Shown: in pieces, positions 47,201 through 59,014 of the stretch
Numbering within the stretch: position 1 is the stretch's first letter
Layout: the number at the start of each line of letters is the position of its first letter
Source: Heterotrichella gracilis
Lineage: Eukaryota; Sar; Xanthophyceae; Tribonematales; Xanthonemataceae
Direction of reading: 5' to 3'
Length of the DNA: 64,000 bases
Assembly: GCA_032358255.1 (NCBI GenBank)
Contig: JAULBX010026607.1
Coordinates: 162,912 to 226,911, forward strand
Program-made: the position numbers and the translations under genes
Notes under the pieces: model-generated
Database searches by the model: none
What the model saw: only the letters and a program-made list of their open reading frames with translations
What the model was told of the DNA's origin: nothing

Positions 47201-50200
47201 GCCGCCACCACGCACAGGACAAGCTGCCTTGACCTCCCTGACGCACCTGCACTGCTGCTGCCCTCTTCCTGGCTCTCCACAGCACTCAGCGCTGCCGCCA
47301 GTTTGCCACGTGCTCCCACGATGTCGCCCATCCTGCATCAGCCACTGGGTTGCTCAGCATCCAAATTATGAAAATGAAAAATGGATAAATTCAAACGACA
47401 TGTTTCTATTCGCATTATAATGGATAATAATATAATAATGATAATAACATCAAATTTAGATGCAAAATGATTTCTACAGTTAGTAAGGAGTGGTTGATAG
47501 AAAAGTAAGATTAGTATCCTCTCAAAAACATGGAATGACCTTCAACAACTTTAGAACAATTTCCTCCTATGAATGATAAACTTGAATTATTCTGATGCAA
47601 GTGCTGCACGTAGAGCGCCTGGTCCGGTTCTCAGGGAAAATGTAACACAAGCGTACAATTTGACCAGCTGTTAAGCATTTTATAACAGCACCTCATTCTC
47701 GTGATGGGTTGGCAGCACTCCAGAAGGGCCATGCAAAGGGTTTGGGTTTGTTTAGCTTCACGCACTGTATCATTGCCAGCACCCAGGCCTGGTAGCTCGG
47801 CAGCGGGTCTGCCCCCACCCTCACCGCCACATACACAGCCAGCGCGTACTGCTCAACCGCCACCAGGCGCTGCAGCAGGGGCGTGGCTGCCGCCTCCCCA
47901 CCACCCAGCTCGCGCATGCTGGCGGCGCACCCGTTGCCCAGCAGGGTTTGCATGACCTCTAGGGTTTTCCTGAAGGCGCGAGCATCAGCTGCACCACGCT
48001 TGAGGCTCTCCGGGACATGCTTCAACCTGGGATGGTTCTGTATGGCCTTGTCAAAGCACGCCAGCGCAAAGTCGGCCACATCCAGGAGCACATCCGCAGC
48101 CTCCAGTGCCTGCTGCATGGCCGCCGCACTGCCCGCCAGCGCACCCAGGTCCACAGGGGCCAGCATGTCCTGCGCAGCCTCGTGGGCAATAGCGGCCGCG
48201 GCTGTGGCGGCGGCTGCAGGGGTGGAGGCCAGGCGCAGGATGGCGCAGCACAGAGGGGCACTGGGGGCGCTGCGGTAACTGTGTCGGGCCCTGCGGGGGG
48301 TTCACGACGTGTTACCTCGAGATAGAGGATGTAAACCAAGGCCAGTGGTGTCAATGCGCACGCCTATTCACGTGCCACACACTCTGTTGTGGGCCTTAAA
48401 TGCGGAATAATGATGATGATACATTATAATATAATGTCACTATTTCCAACGACTGCAAGCACATGTCCAAGCCAGAAGCGTTGACCTACACCAAACAGCA
48501 TACAGCATTCTCAGCACCGCACCGTATCTCGTCGTCCAATGCCGGGTCGCCCGTCAGCACCGCCACCCGCCCCCCACCTGCCGCCCCCTCCACCCCCTCA
48601 CCCGGTGCCCCACTGCCCCCAAGGAAGCCATTCGAACCCGCCATGCCCGCAGACGACTTCCTGCTACCTGCATTGGCAAAGCGTATTGCATTACCGATAA
48701 AATTAAGCTTGCTAGCATAACAGGACAAATTGCAAGCAGTGCAAGAATGCAAGTTAGTGGATGCATGCTTGATGTCATAATAAACCAAAGCGCCAACCAA
48801 AGGGGCACGCAGCGCGGCTCACCTAGTGACCCCTGCCCCTCCATGTGCAGGTCGAACGTGAGGGCAAGGCGCGCATAGCAGCGCAGCATTGCATCATCGT
48901 GCAGCCCCGGAGCGGCATCCAGCACCGCCTGCGCCTGGCCCAGCTGCTGCGCCATGACCAGCGACTCAAGCAGCAGCGCGGGTGCGGACACAAGGTGTGC
49001 CAGGCGCTGCGACCAGGGGGGGGGCAGGTGGTGCAGGGCCTGCAGGCCCATGTGGGTGCGCTCCAAGGTGGCAAAGGCCGGCGAGGATGACGGGGAGGGG
49101 AGGGACTGCGCACTGGTGAGCAGCGCGGTGACTATCACCTGCGGGAGGCGAGGGTGGACTGCGGTAATGGCAGGAGGTTGCCTGTGGAACCAACAGGCAG
49201 GCAGATCAATCACCTAGAAATGACCAACAGCATGCAATGCCATGCAAGTCAGGGATGGCAAGTCAGTGCAAGTGCAGCAGGCCCAGCCCATGCATGTGCC
49301 TTACCAGTCTCTGCTGCAGGTCGCTGATTGTCTCCACCAGCGCCAGCCCAGCAGGCAGCGCCAGCAGCGGGTCCATGGCCTGGATGTGCTTCAGCACCGC
49401 CAAGATGCCGCCTCCCGCCACAACAGGGGTGCGCAGCAGCTGGTGGAGCCGTGCAGCAATGGCCTGCCACAAAGGATGCCCATGTGCAGCACTGAGTAGC
49501 GGCATTGAGGTATGAGCAGTTTGTGATGCCATGGTATGGTTGGCACCCAGCGCACCCATTGGAAATTCTCCAGCAGTAATCTCAAACAGCATTTCATCTT
49601 GCCATGCAACATCTCATGCGGGTGGTGTGCCTGCAAACGTGCACCACGCCTTTTCCCCACCTGCTGCGCCACCCCCGGGGCTACCCCCTGCTCCCCCGCC
49701 ATGTGCGCCGCTGCCTCCACTGCCCCCACCGCACCCAGGCGCCGCACCAGCTGGGAGGGGTCGGTGGAGTACAGGTGCTCGAGCGCTTGCCAAGACCTGG
49801 GAGACACGGTGGCAACACTGGTGACATCATGTTCTTGAACTGGGGAAGACATACCCAGTAACGTCCATCTAATCATGATTACACGCAATGCCTACTGGGC
49901 AGACAGAGCACTGGGTCCACCTTCACTTGCCAACTGATGCAGCATGCGGCAACCCACCACCAGGAGGAAAAATGCATATTTGCTCCTCACCCAAACTCTC
50001 TGCGCGCATCTGCCTGCTCCAACAGCGTGCGGTACAGCAGCAGGCGCTGGAGTACCTGTGCCAGGTGCGCCTGAGGGGGCGCCCCGGCAGCGGCACACGT
50101 GGTGAGGGTATCCACCGCCTGCTCCAGGTCCCAGGACTGCATGAGAGGTGGTATGTGGTAATCTGCCTAGGACATGCAAGCAAATATCTGGAAGCTAAAC

Positions 50201-53200
50201 CACTCAGCACTTCTATGCAATGCGGATGTAATCAATTTACCCAGGGCCGAGGATTTCGCGATGCTGCAAGGGGCCCCCATGCCCACCCCTGCCCACCTGC
50301 ATGTACTCCGATGCCAGCTGCGCCGCCACCGCCTTGTCCCGAATGCGCACGCAGCATTCACACTGGAACGCAGCCTCAGCCGCGCCACCGCCTGCACCAG
50401 CCGCAGCCCGCGCCCCAAACTGCACCGCCTGGATCAACAGGTCATCTGGGGCGCCCGATGGGTAGATGTCGTCCGCCGCCGCCACTGCCGCGCACATGTC
50501 GCTGAGATCCAGCGCTGCACACATGGCGTCCCACTGCTGCGCCAGGCCTGTGGCGTCACTATCGGTCCTTTCGCCACTCAGCACTCCGGATCGGGTCAGG
50601 TCATGCACCAGCCACCGGTGCAGCGGCGGCACCGCACGGGACCTGGCCAGCACAAAGTCAAGCATCTCCTCCTGCGCATCACTCAACTTCCACTCCCCTG
50701 CAACCTCGTCAGCAGCACCTTCTGGCGAGGGTGCGCCCTCTAGGGGGCGGTCTGGTGTTGGCGGCCGATCAGGATGCCACAGCGCTGCCCCAGTGAAGGT
50801 GTGGCGGGGACTGCCAGGCGGGGACCATGGTTCAGAGGTGGCCGCCGGGTTGGTGTCGGCATGTGCCTCTGCAGTCTGCAGGGCGCAGAATCCGGTCAAT
50901 TGAATTGGGTACCCCACCAAAAAGTGCCACCAAACATGTGCAAATGCCACAGTACAATCCTTCTACAAGTTTGGAGACACAGCACAGCCAACCTCTGCAA
51001 TAATGTTTCCAATTAAACTGGTGGCAAGAGTGCCGCGCCCCCCCACCCCACCCCCCTGTTCCACACACACGCACACCCACCGCCACCGCTCACCTCCTGC
51101 CTGTCCTGCTGCAGAGCCAGCGCCCCCGCCAGCAGCGCGCGTGGCAGGGAGCGAGAGGCCAGGTAGCGTAGGGCGAGGGCTGTGAGGGGGTACTCCTTGC
51201 TGGGACGCGGCGCAGGCTGGGATAAGGAGAAGCCTGTGGATGCAGGCGGTGTCAAGGCACCCTGCCATTTTCACAATGCACACTGGGTATGCAAGAGTAA
51301 CACTGCTGTGCTGATCACGCGTCTTGTGCGTGGGAACGCACCATGGCAGGCGCTTTGCCATGTCAGGGGGGGTGGCGTGCCTGCGCATCATGCACTGCAG
51401 GCACCATGCAGTGACTCGGGCTGCACAGATCTCCACTGTATGCTGCAGCTTACCCGATGTACCAACCCCCTCCACTACACCGCCACCTTCCTGCTCCTCC
51501 TGGCCCCGTTCCCCTTCCTGCAGGGGCGGCATGACAGGTCTCAGCGCCGCCCGCAGCACCTCCGCCACCAGGTCCTTGTCAAGTGCCTTGGCCAGCTTGG
51601 CCGCCACGTCAGCTCGCCCCATGTGAATGACAAGGTTGGGCAGCAGCTCGGCAGGCAGCTCCCCAAGTACGTCGTAGTAGTTGTGCATTTCAGGCGGGCA
51701 GACGCTGATGGCGCACAGTGTGTCCCCCAGCGCTGCCAGGTGGCGCACCATGGAGGCAAGGTACTGTGGGGGGGAGGGGGAGGGTGCAAGCGTGGGCAGG
51801 CCTTCCAGCCCTGCAGCACAGGTCAGGAGCAATAAAAAAACCGGCGAGGAACTCAAAACACGTATTGCTCAAAATATATAATGTAGTATACAGAATATCA
51901 CGTACTGGTTGGTTGGAATCTATTGGATGTAACCTTGAAAATGGTGAAATTCAGTAATCACAAAAGAAATTTTATTTAACATAATAAATTGTTTTACTAT
52001 CATTCGGTTTATTTGTACTCTTTAGAATACTGTTTAGAATACGTAGAAATACATGAAAATCCATGTATTTACGTTTTGCAAAACAGCACTAAAAACAAGT
52101 GTTATGCATCACGTCTTTTGATTTTCATTGGTACTGTTCAACAGCCTGAACTGCTGCCTAGATTCCCCCCTTTTCCACCACCACCCACGCACCTGTGCTC
52201 CAGCCGTATGCTGCCAGCAGATGCTGTGGCGAGGGCGGCACGTAGCAGTCTTTGAACACCCTGGTGAGGTTGTGCAGCAGGCCGCTCAGGTACTGGTGGG
52301 CCCCTGAGGCAGCGGCGCGCAAGGACTCCTCCAGGCGGGTCAGGCCCTGAAGGAACGGGAGGGGGGGGGGGTGAGCAAGGAGGAGGCCCTGTGTATGGTG
52401 CCGGGTACAACAAAACATAGGGCTGCAATGGGGGAACGCTCCCTAGCACAGAAAATATTCAAGGACGGGAGTCATCAATATATGCGCACATGAGAACAGT
52501 GCAACTTTTGTTCAATACGCAGTTCATGCCAAAGTGTGTGTGCCACACGTGTGCACCAGCCCCGCACCACTTGTTGCGACTTCCACTGGCGGGCCGCCGC
52601 CTCTGAAGGAAACTGGCCCCCCTGCACCTCCCACACTCCACCTTCCAGCCTGCCTGCCCCCATCCCCGCGATCACCTCCCTGGGTGCTAGGCTCTGCTTG
52701 GTGCCCCCTGAGCCCATCACCAGATCGTGCACCGCGGTGGCAAGGGCGGTGGGGGCAGAGGCAAGGCCTGGGTGGCTGCCAGAACCCATGGCATCGCCCT
52801 GCAATGCCATGAAAATTTGTCATCAACGGATGTATTAAGCTGATCGGACAGAATTGATCCCAGAGAAGGGCGTAATTGGCAAGCACGGCTTCTGTACAAC
52901 TGCACACCCTCTCACTAAATGCCTAGCTCGCTGGACACCAAACTTGTAAACTCTGAAACTGCTCCACATAATTCACATTGCATCAATTGCACCTTCAATT
53001 CATCCCTGAATACTGATGCATGTGCCCACCTGTCCCACCTCCTCGGCCTGTGTCAGCAGCCTGGCAGCTAGTGATGCATCCCCCGCCACCGCTGCTGCCA
53101 GGTCCAAACACAGCATGTGGCGCTGCAGGGGTCCCAGAGGGGTGGGCAGCGACTCAAATTGCAGGGGGCTTCTGCTCCCCTGATCCTCGCCTGCAGGACA

Positions 53201-55234
53201 GGGCAGGCCAGGGTCATATTGCTATGGGCATGGGCAGGGGGACCAGGCCAGGTAGAGGATACATGACAGGGTTGAATTCACACCCAATGAAGGCACAGAG
53301 TAGGGCATTCACGAGTCTTATAGCAGTGATAGAACATGGAGTGCATACCCTGTTGGAAGGCTACACACTGTGCATGCTTGCATGAACAGGGTATGCGCTC
53401 CAGACATCAATGAGTGGTGATCCTTGCATGCACACACGATAGGTGGCATTGTCGTAGTGCTCACGCTTCCCATGTTGCCCCACCACCCCACCCACCCTGC
53501 TCCATGCCAGCCACAGCCACCTGCCCGTCCACCCAGTGCGCCAAGCGCAACGCCGCCGTGTGCGCCTGTGGCAGGCGGTAGTGCCGCGCCGCTTCCTCCC
53601 CCAGGTCGTACCGCGCCGCCACCTGGCAGCGGGCCAGCAGGGACAGCGGGTCGGACCCCACCACTGCCGCAGCCTCGCTCCACCTGTGGGGTGTGGTGGG
53701 ATTGGTAAGGCAGGGGGTGGCTGGGCCAAGGGCCCATGGTCCATTCGAGTGCATGCTGCCAGCAAGACAGCCCAGGTGGTAGGCCAAGCAGGAGAGCACA
53801 AGGTGTGCTCAAGCCATGTACGTCAAAAGCAATCCCATGGTAGTGAATGCAACATGCATACCTCCACGCAGGTGTCGTCGTCTTGAGGTGTCCCAGGGAG
53901 GGTGACAGTGCCCCCAGCACCCCCACGCGCCACTCCACCTCTGCCACTTCCACTCCAGCACCAGCCACCAGCACAGCCAGTGCAGCCGCCACAGCATCAG
54001 CAGGCACTCCTGCCTCTGATGCGCCACTGTCCCTCCCTTTATTGCCCAGTATTTTGCTTGGGGCCTCACCCTCCCTGAGCAATGGCCCCCTTGGGTCATT
54101 ATGGCTGAGGCTCAGCAGTGCATCACGCCACACACGGCACAGCCACTGCAGCACGCCAATGGCATACCCCCCCGGGGCACAGCTGACAGGCAAGGGGACA
54201 CCGCAGTTCACCACCTCGCTGCCCAGGGATTCCAGCTGCGCGTAGAACGACCAGTCACTCTGCAGCACCAGCACGGCAAAGTTGAGGAACCAGGCTCGCA
54301 GGAGGGGCTCCACCATGCCCCGCATGTGCCCCTCAATGGCGGCGCACAGCAAGTCAATGTGCGCGCAACATGCTGCCATGCCGTCGTCGTCGCCCGCATC
54401 CGCCGCCGCATCTGCGCGGGCCAGGGCCGCCATCAGCTTCAGCTGCGCCCCCACACCCTCCTTCAGGTGCAGCAGGCTGCTGTTGTGTGCCGCAGGGGTG
54501 GCGCCTGGTGTGGCAGATGGCGGGGCAGGCTCACGCGCAAGCGCTTCACACACAGCTGCAGGTAGGGCCATGCTGCCAGCTACATCCATCACAACCCGCA
54601 GTGTGGAGTTGTGAGACAGCTGCGTCAGGATGTGCTCCGCACTGATGCCCCCAGCGTTCTCAGCACGATGCAGCATTAAATCCTGTGTCAACCGCAGCCG
54701 GTACTGCACAAGGCTTGATGCAAAGTCCAGGAACGGTTGCGTCTCCACGCACACAGGTGCACCCCTGCCTTCCTGATGGTGTGGAGTTGAGCTGCAGGTG
54801 GCATGCTGGTGGGCTGTGACGCGGTCGAGGTGCTGCAGCCACTGCGCCACATCCAGCTTCTGCACCGGGTCCAGGGCCAGCAGAGTGGCCAGCGCATTGA
54901 GGGATGCATCACGGCGGTTTGTGGGCAGCTGCAGGGCCACACCATGCCTGCAGAGCAGGAGAACGCACTCAAGTGACTTGATACTGCAGGGGGTGCGATG
55001 CGGTTGTCATGCTTTGGGTGCGACGTAAATGGGATGTGCACGACTGGAAGTGGACTCCTGCACAATTTATGCACCCTGGTCCCGCAGCCGATGCACTCAC
55101 CGCAGGTTGTCTAGCCGCTGCTGCAGCTGTGCCTCAAGCTGGTGCCTTGCGGTGCCCATGCAAGAGAGGTAGTCAGAATCTGCCTCCTGCACGCCGCTGA
55201 CGCCACTACCCGCTTGGTGGTATGCAGCCAGCAT
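44243..55234 (-). CDS. Giant alpha-helical repeat protein, tentatively spastizin/ZFYVE26-like
   Basis: Exons in order: 55234-55101, 54947-53862, 53683-53496, 53190-53030, 52798-52547 (end uncertain), 52346-52193, 51810-51454, 51233-51094, 50875-50297, 50166-49991, 49796-49661, 49463-49305, 49138-48823, 48667-48523, 48290-47766, 47332-47141, 46901-46664, 46544-46444, 46266-46073, 45901-45762, 45541-45389, 45280-45029, 44904-44631, 44349-44243. Phases close for about 2052 residues. Most of it is Ala/Leu-rich helices typical of an alpha solenoid, broken by Gly/Pro/Ser linkers. No signal peptide, membrane span or zinc finger was seen. Segments such as HSYRSAPSAPLCCAILRL, the AMIQMGDIVGARGKL helix pair, ALIDSLTGTLVNEERDTVL and the C-terminal DIQLVASEAQAAGDEA remind me of plant spastizin homologues, which act with spatacsin and AP-5 at late endosomes. 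This is recollection, not a match. An in-frame stop precedes the ATG, but further upstream exons are possible. Confidence 0.6.
47333..47765. other. AT-rich intron 15 of the helical-repeat gene
   Basis: The intron between 47766 and 47332 is markedly AT-rich (especially 47370-47620) compared with the GC-rich exons on both sides. No repeat ends or open frame could be defined, so insertion of a mobile element is possible but unsupported. Confidence 0.5.
51848..52126. mobile_element. Decayed relative of the 22113-22633 hAT-like element, inside an intron
   Basis: In intron 6 of the helical-repeat gene, an AT-rich block begins GGAACTCAAAACACGTATTG and ends ATCACGTCTTTTGATTTTC. Compare the intact element's GGGATTCAAAATACCACGTA and ATCACGCATTTTGAATCCC. 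The interior again carries ACGTATT/AATACGT words. It is shorter (about 280 bp) and the termini have several mismatches, so no target-site duplication can be recognised. Confidence 0.45.
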
Positions 55235-56453
55235 CGTCTCCAGTGGTCAATCGCTGTCATGTGTGGGCATGCACCACCACCCCGCCCCCTGCAAGCGGGG
55301 CCTGTGCAGGTTTAGCAGTGGCAGCATTCCCCTGCAGGCAGACAGGTTCAATGACGTCTGCTGCAACACAGGTGTCTAGCTCGACACAATTATGCCAGCC
55401 GTGCCTATGTGTTGGAGCAGGTCCCGGTCACCATATGCATGCATAAAGGGTGCATGCACCTTTACCTTGTAACCATATTCCACGATACGCCTTGGAGTGC
55501 TCTTTGCTGGAACAGACTTCTACATTTGCATTCAACTATGGACCTCTTGGGTCACCGCGAACGCAGCAGCGTTGGTCGGAACAGAGCACCTAGGAAAGGC
55601 CTTGACAGCATGTCCCAGATCCTGGTGACGCGTAGCATGGTATAGGCGGTGTTACACACCACAACGTTTATCACTCGTACTCGATACCCCAACAGCACTC
55701 GTCAAATAATTGATTGTGGCAGTTCAAGTTTGCGATTTGGGTAGACTGTCGACGGAGTTCTGCACCCAAGTGACGATTTCATAAAGCGCAACAGCGTACT
55801 CGTGGCAGTGGTATTGCCCGTGCTCATAGTGTTTAAACAACTAATTATCTGCTACTGTTTGACGAATCTACGAAAAGGTGACCTGGGCATCTGTGCATGC
55901 ATGCATGGCATGCATTGTGACTATAGTGCATGCAATTGGGCGGAATATATATTTGCGACCTGAAAACGGCAGTCACTGGTGTGAAGTTGCAGTGTGCGAA
56001 CCAACCTTAGGTTTACCGTGGTAAAACCGTGCGGTACGGCGGGGGGTGGCCTCCCCCTTATCACAGCCTTGCACTAGGTCTGATTTTGAAAAGGCCCTAT
56101 CCAGTCTACGTGTCACAGGTCGACGCAAGCTTCACGGTCTTGTCATGTCGCCACGAGTCAGTTCCTAAGACGTTCCTCAAGCTATTATGTATCGCCCTGC
56201 GCCCAAGCAGTACTCCTCGTCCTTCCCCATCCCCAGTGCGTAGTGCTACTATTCATCGACAAGGATCGGGTCAAAAGTGCGCCGTCTTGTTTCCAACCCA
56301 GCTCCGCGTCTGCACCCTAGTGCCATGCTATAGGGCTATTTGATCTGTAGCTGGTTGATGCAGCAGTTGCGGGCCACCGACAGCAGCGCCAGCTAGGTGT
56401 GTTGGCAGAGCACGAGCTGGGCGAGGTGGCAGGAGCAGGGGGCTGTAGGGGAC
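55235..56453. promoter_or_regulatory. Divergent promoter region between the helical-repeat and kinase-like genes
   Basis: About 1.2 kb with no supported exon. Dense TGCATGCA words occur at about 55434-55455 and 55895-55935. A GGAATATATATTTG stretch at about 55942 could serve as a TATA-like element, but its position relative to either start is not decisive. Confidence 0.4.
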
Positions 56454-59014
56454 ATGGCAACAAAAGAGGAGGTGGCTAACGACAGCTTGAGTCATAAATC
56501 TGCAGCACACACTTCCGCCGATCAACTTGGTGCGCCCATGGCGCCCATGGCGCACCAGGCTGGAGACAGCCTCGCCTCTGGTGAAGATAGCCCCATCTCC
56601 AAAGGGAGAGCAGATACTACTCCAGCACAAGCCCTGGATGCACCAGCAGAGTGCGGGGCCATAGACGGTGCCAGTAGTACTTATGATGCTGAGGCGGATA
56701 GCTCCACGGTAATGGCCCTTGCAGGGGAGAAGGGCTCAACACCCCAGCTGCCCCATTCACTTGCGCTGTGCGAGGCATGTGCGTGCTCCACCTAGGCTGA
56801 TCACCCTGCACCCCCAAGCTGCTGCTTGCAGTTTTGAGCACGCCACTGGCCTGTGGCCAAGGCCTGACCAGTTGCACAGGCATGGCACTGATTCCCTCAA
56901 AACACACTTGGGCATGCCAACAGGGGCAAGGCGTTGCAAGGTCATGCACGGCAGCCGTATGCAAACCTAAGGCAATCCATTCTGTTGTGCAGGTATTCCC
57001 GTTGTCCCTGACGCACCGCATCTTTGGTGAGTTCTTGACCTGGGCCAAGGGGCAGGCAGCAGGCCCCATACAGCAGGAGCCAACAAACCACTGGTCCCTC
57101 AAGATGCTGCAACCAACAAGCAGGGATTGCGGATTTCTTACGGAGCTCATTTCATCCATTGACAGCGGCCTGTACGACAGCGACGAGGACCGCCAGGCTG
57201 CCCTACTGCGCCTCTTCTCCGACTACCTGCAGCTGGACAGGCTCACCACCCAAGCAGGCGCAACCACTGACCCAACCTCTTCCCCACACACTGCGCAGCA
57301 GGACATCGGTGTGGAGCTGCCCTTTGCAGCCTCTGGGAGGCATGTCATGACGACTGCAGTCGGGAGTGTATTGTTGGTGAGCATGCAGGTGGCACCGGAG
57401 TTTGGCCAGGGAGAGGACACCCTGTACAGTGGCCGGCAGGGCTACTACTGCCACCTGGCGGACCACCAGGGGGAGGCCTGGCTGGCTGCCACACGCGCAC
57501 CCAGCCTGCTCATCGAGATTGCAGGGCCTCACATCAGGTACGCTGGAGAACAAACATTTGGTGCATTTTAAAGGAGTGGGCACAGGCCGTTGTGCGCGAT
57601 ATGTACGCTGCGAGTGCTGAGCAAACGCCTGAACCCTTGCGTAGGGTGACCGGCCTGGCCAACCTAGACAGACCCCTTGCGGAGACCCTCACCCCCTTCC
57701 TCGACCTGCTGGGCAGTGGGGCACAGCCTGGGCACCTGGAAACACTGCTGCAGGCACTGACCGCGCTGCGTGCCACCGTGCATGAGCTGGCAGGCTGGTA
57801 CCTCTCTCTGCCCAACACATGCCTGCCCGACAGCCGCCAGGCGCTGGCACTGCATGTCCCACATGTGCTGCTGGAAGACCCAAGGTGAGCAGCACATCAC
57901 AGACAACCCCCCCATTTGCTTGACCATGCCCGGCAGCTGCAATACTATGGCATCAATTGCTTTGTGCTCCCACCATGCCTACCTTGTGGGTTCCACTCCG
58001 CAGGTTCCTCCCACACACTGCCATCCGGCTGCACCGCACCAATTGGGTGTATGCTGTGCAACTGGAGGATGGTAGGGCGGCAGTTGCCAAATTTACTCCT
58101 GGAAGGTACACTGGCCTAGAGACACACAAGGCCTGGGCAGGTAAGATGACAGCAGTCCGCCTGCAGTTGACTATGCTTCCTGGCCCGCCCTGCTGTGCAT
58201 GTGAGGTTGGCTGGCCGACAATTCAACGACATGTAACTGGCAAAACTTGTGTTCTTTGTTTTAACTGCTGTATCGCTCCACAGCTGTTGGCCTGGCTCCT
58301 GAGCTGTATTGGAGCGAGACGCTGCCAGGCGGGTGGACTTTGACCGTGATGCGCTACCTGGCGCCTGGTGAGGGGTGGTTATCGTGGACGCATGCCGCGG
58401 CAGCAGCAGATGAAGGCGAGCAGGAGGCGATTGCCAAGGCAGTGGCTGAAGGTGTGCGGTGTGCACACCTGGTGGACGTCGAGGGCACAGTGGCGGCACA
58501 CGGGGACATGCGGCCTCCAAATGTGTTTGTCCGGTGCGGCAATTTGATGGTTACATGCGGTCAGTTTCAACACATGCACTGCCTGTAGTAATGCTGCCCA
58601 TACCCACTGGAGTGTGACAACAACGCCCTGCGGCTTGACGTGAACCCCGCTGCATGCAGGCATGTGGAGGGGCAGTGGGAGGTGCGATTTGTTGACTTTG
58701 ACTGGGCGGGTCCGCTGGGGACAGCGCGCTACCCGTTCTTCATGAACCACGAAGATGTGGAGTGGCCACCCGGGGCTCTGGATGGCCGCCTGGTGGAGCA
58801 GGCACACGATGCATGGTGGATAGCGCACAAGGCGGTGGTGCCAAGGGGCAGGCGATATCGATGGAGGCGAGACAGTAGGGTGGTGCACGCTGGCGCTGCC
58901 CAGGGGCGAGTGTCAGCAGCAGTCGGGAGGGAGGGGTGGCGCTGGCGGGCGATGCCTGCAGGCTGGAACAGGTGCGTATGCAGCCGGTGCACTGGGGTGT
59001 TGCACGTTTCTTGA
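56454..59014 (+). CDS. Crinkler-type kinase-like protein with preceding nuclease-like domain
   Basis: Exons: first exon uncertain (ATG at 56454 opens an acidic Ser/Ala-rich frame; an alternative start is about 56882), then 56993-57537, 57645-57884, 58004-58140, 58284-58533, 58660-59014, with closing phases. The C-terminal part has a kinase catalytic loop HGDMRPPN, then VDFDWAGPLG, RYPFFMN, and EWPPGALDG followed by EQAHDAWW. This HGD-R-PPN / DFDWAG / RYP-N / WP-G / HD signature is that of kinase-like proteins common in fungi and oomycetes, often discussed with Crinkler/RHS-type effectors. Exon 2 ends with a segment (GQGEDTLYSGRQGYY, then APSLLIEIAGPHIR) matching the nuclease-like region that precedes the kinase in those families, but the usual E-x-K is not obvious. 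The last 60 residues are Arg/Trp-rich and may be read-through of an unrecognised intron. No signal peptide is seen. Function is unknown; kinase fold call is moderately sure. Confidence 0.68.

Noticed and set aside
44430-54940. Many long plus-strand open frames opposite the helical-repeat gene
   Set aside because: They are antisense shadows of GC-rich minus-strand exons; the minus-strand exons join in phase with splice sites while these do not.
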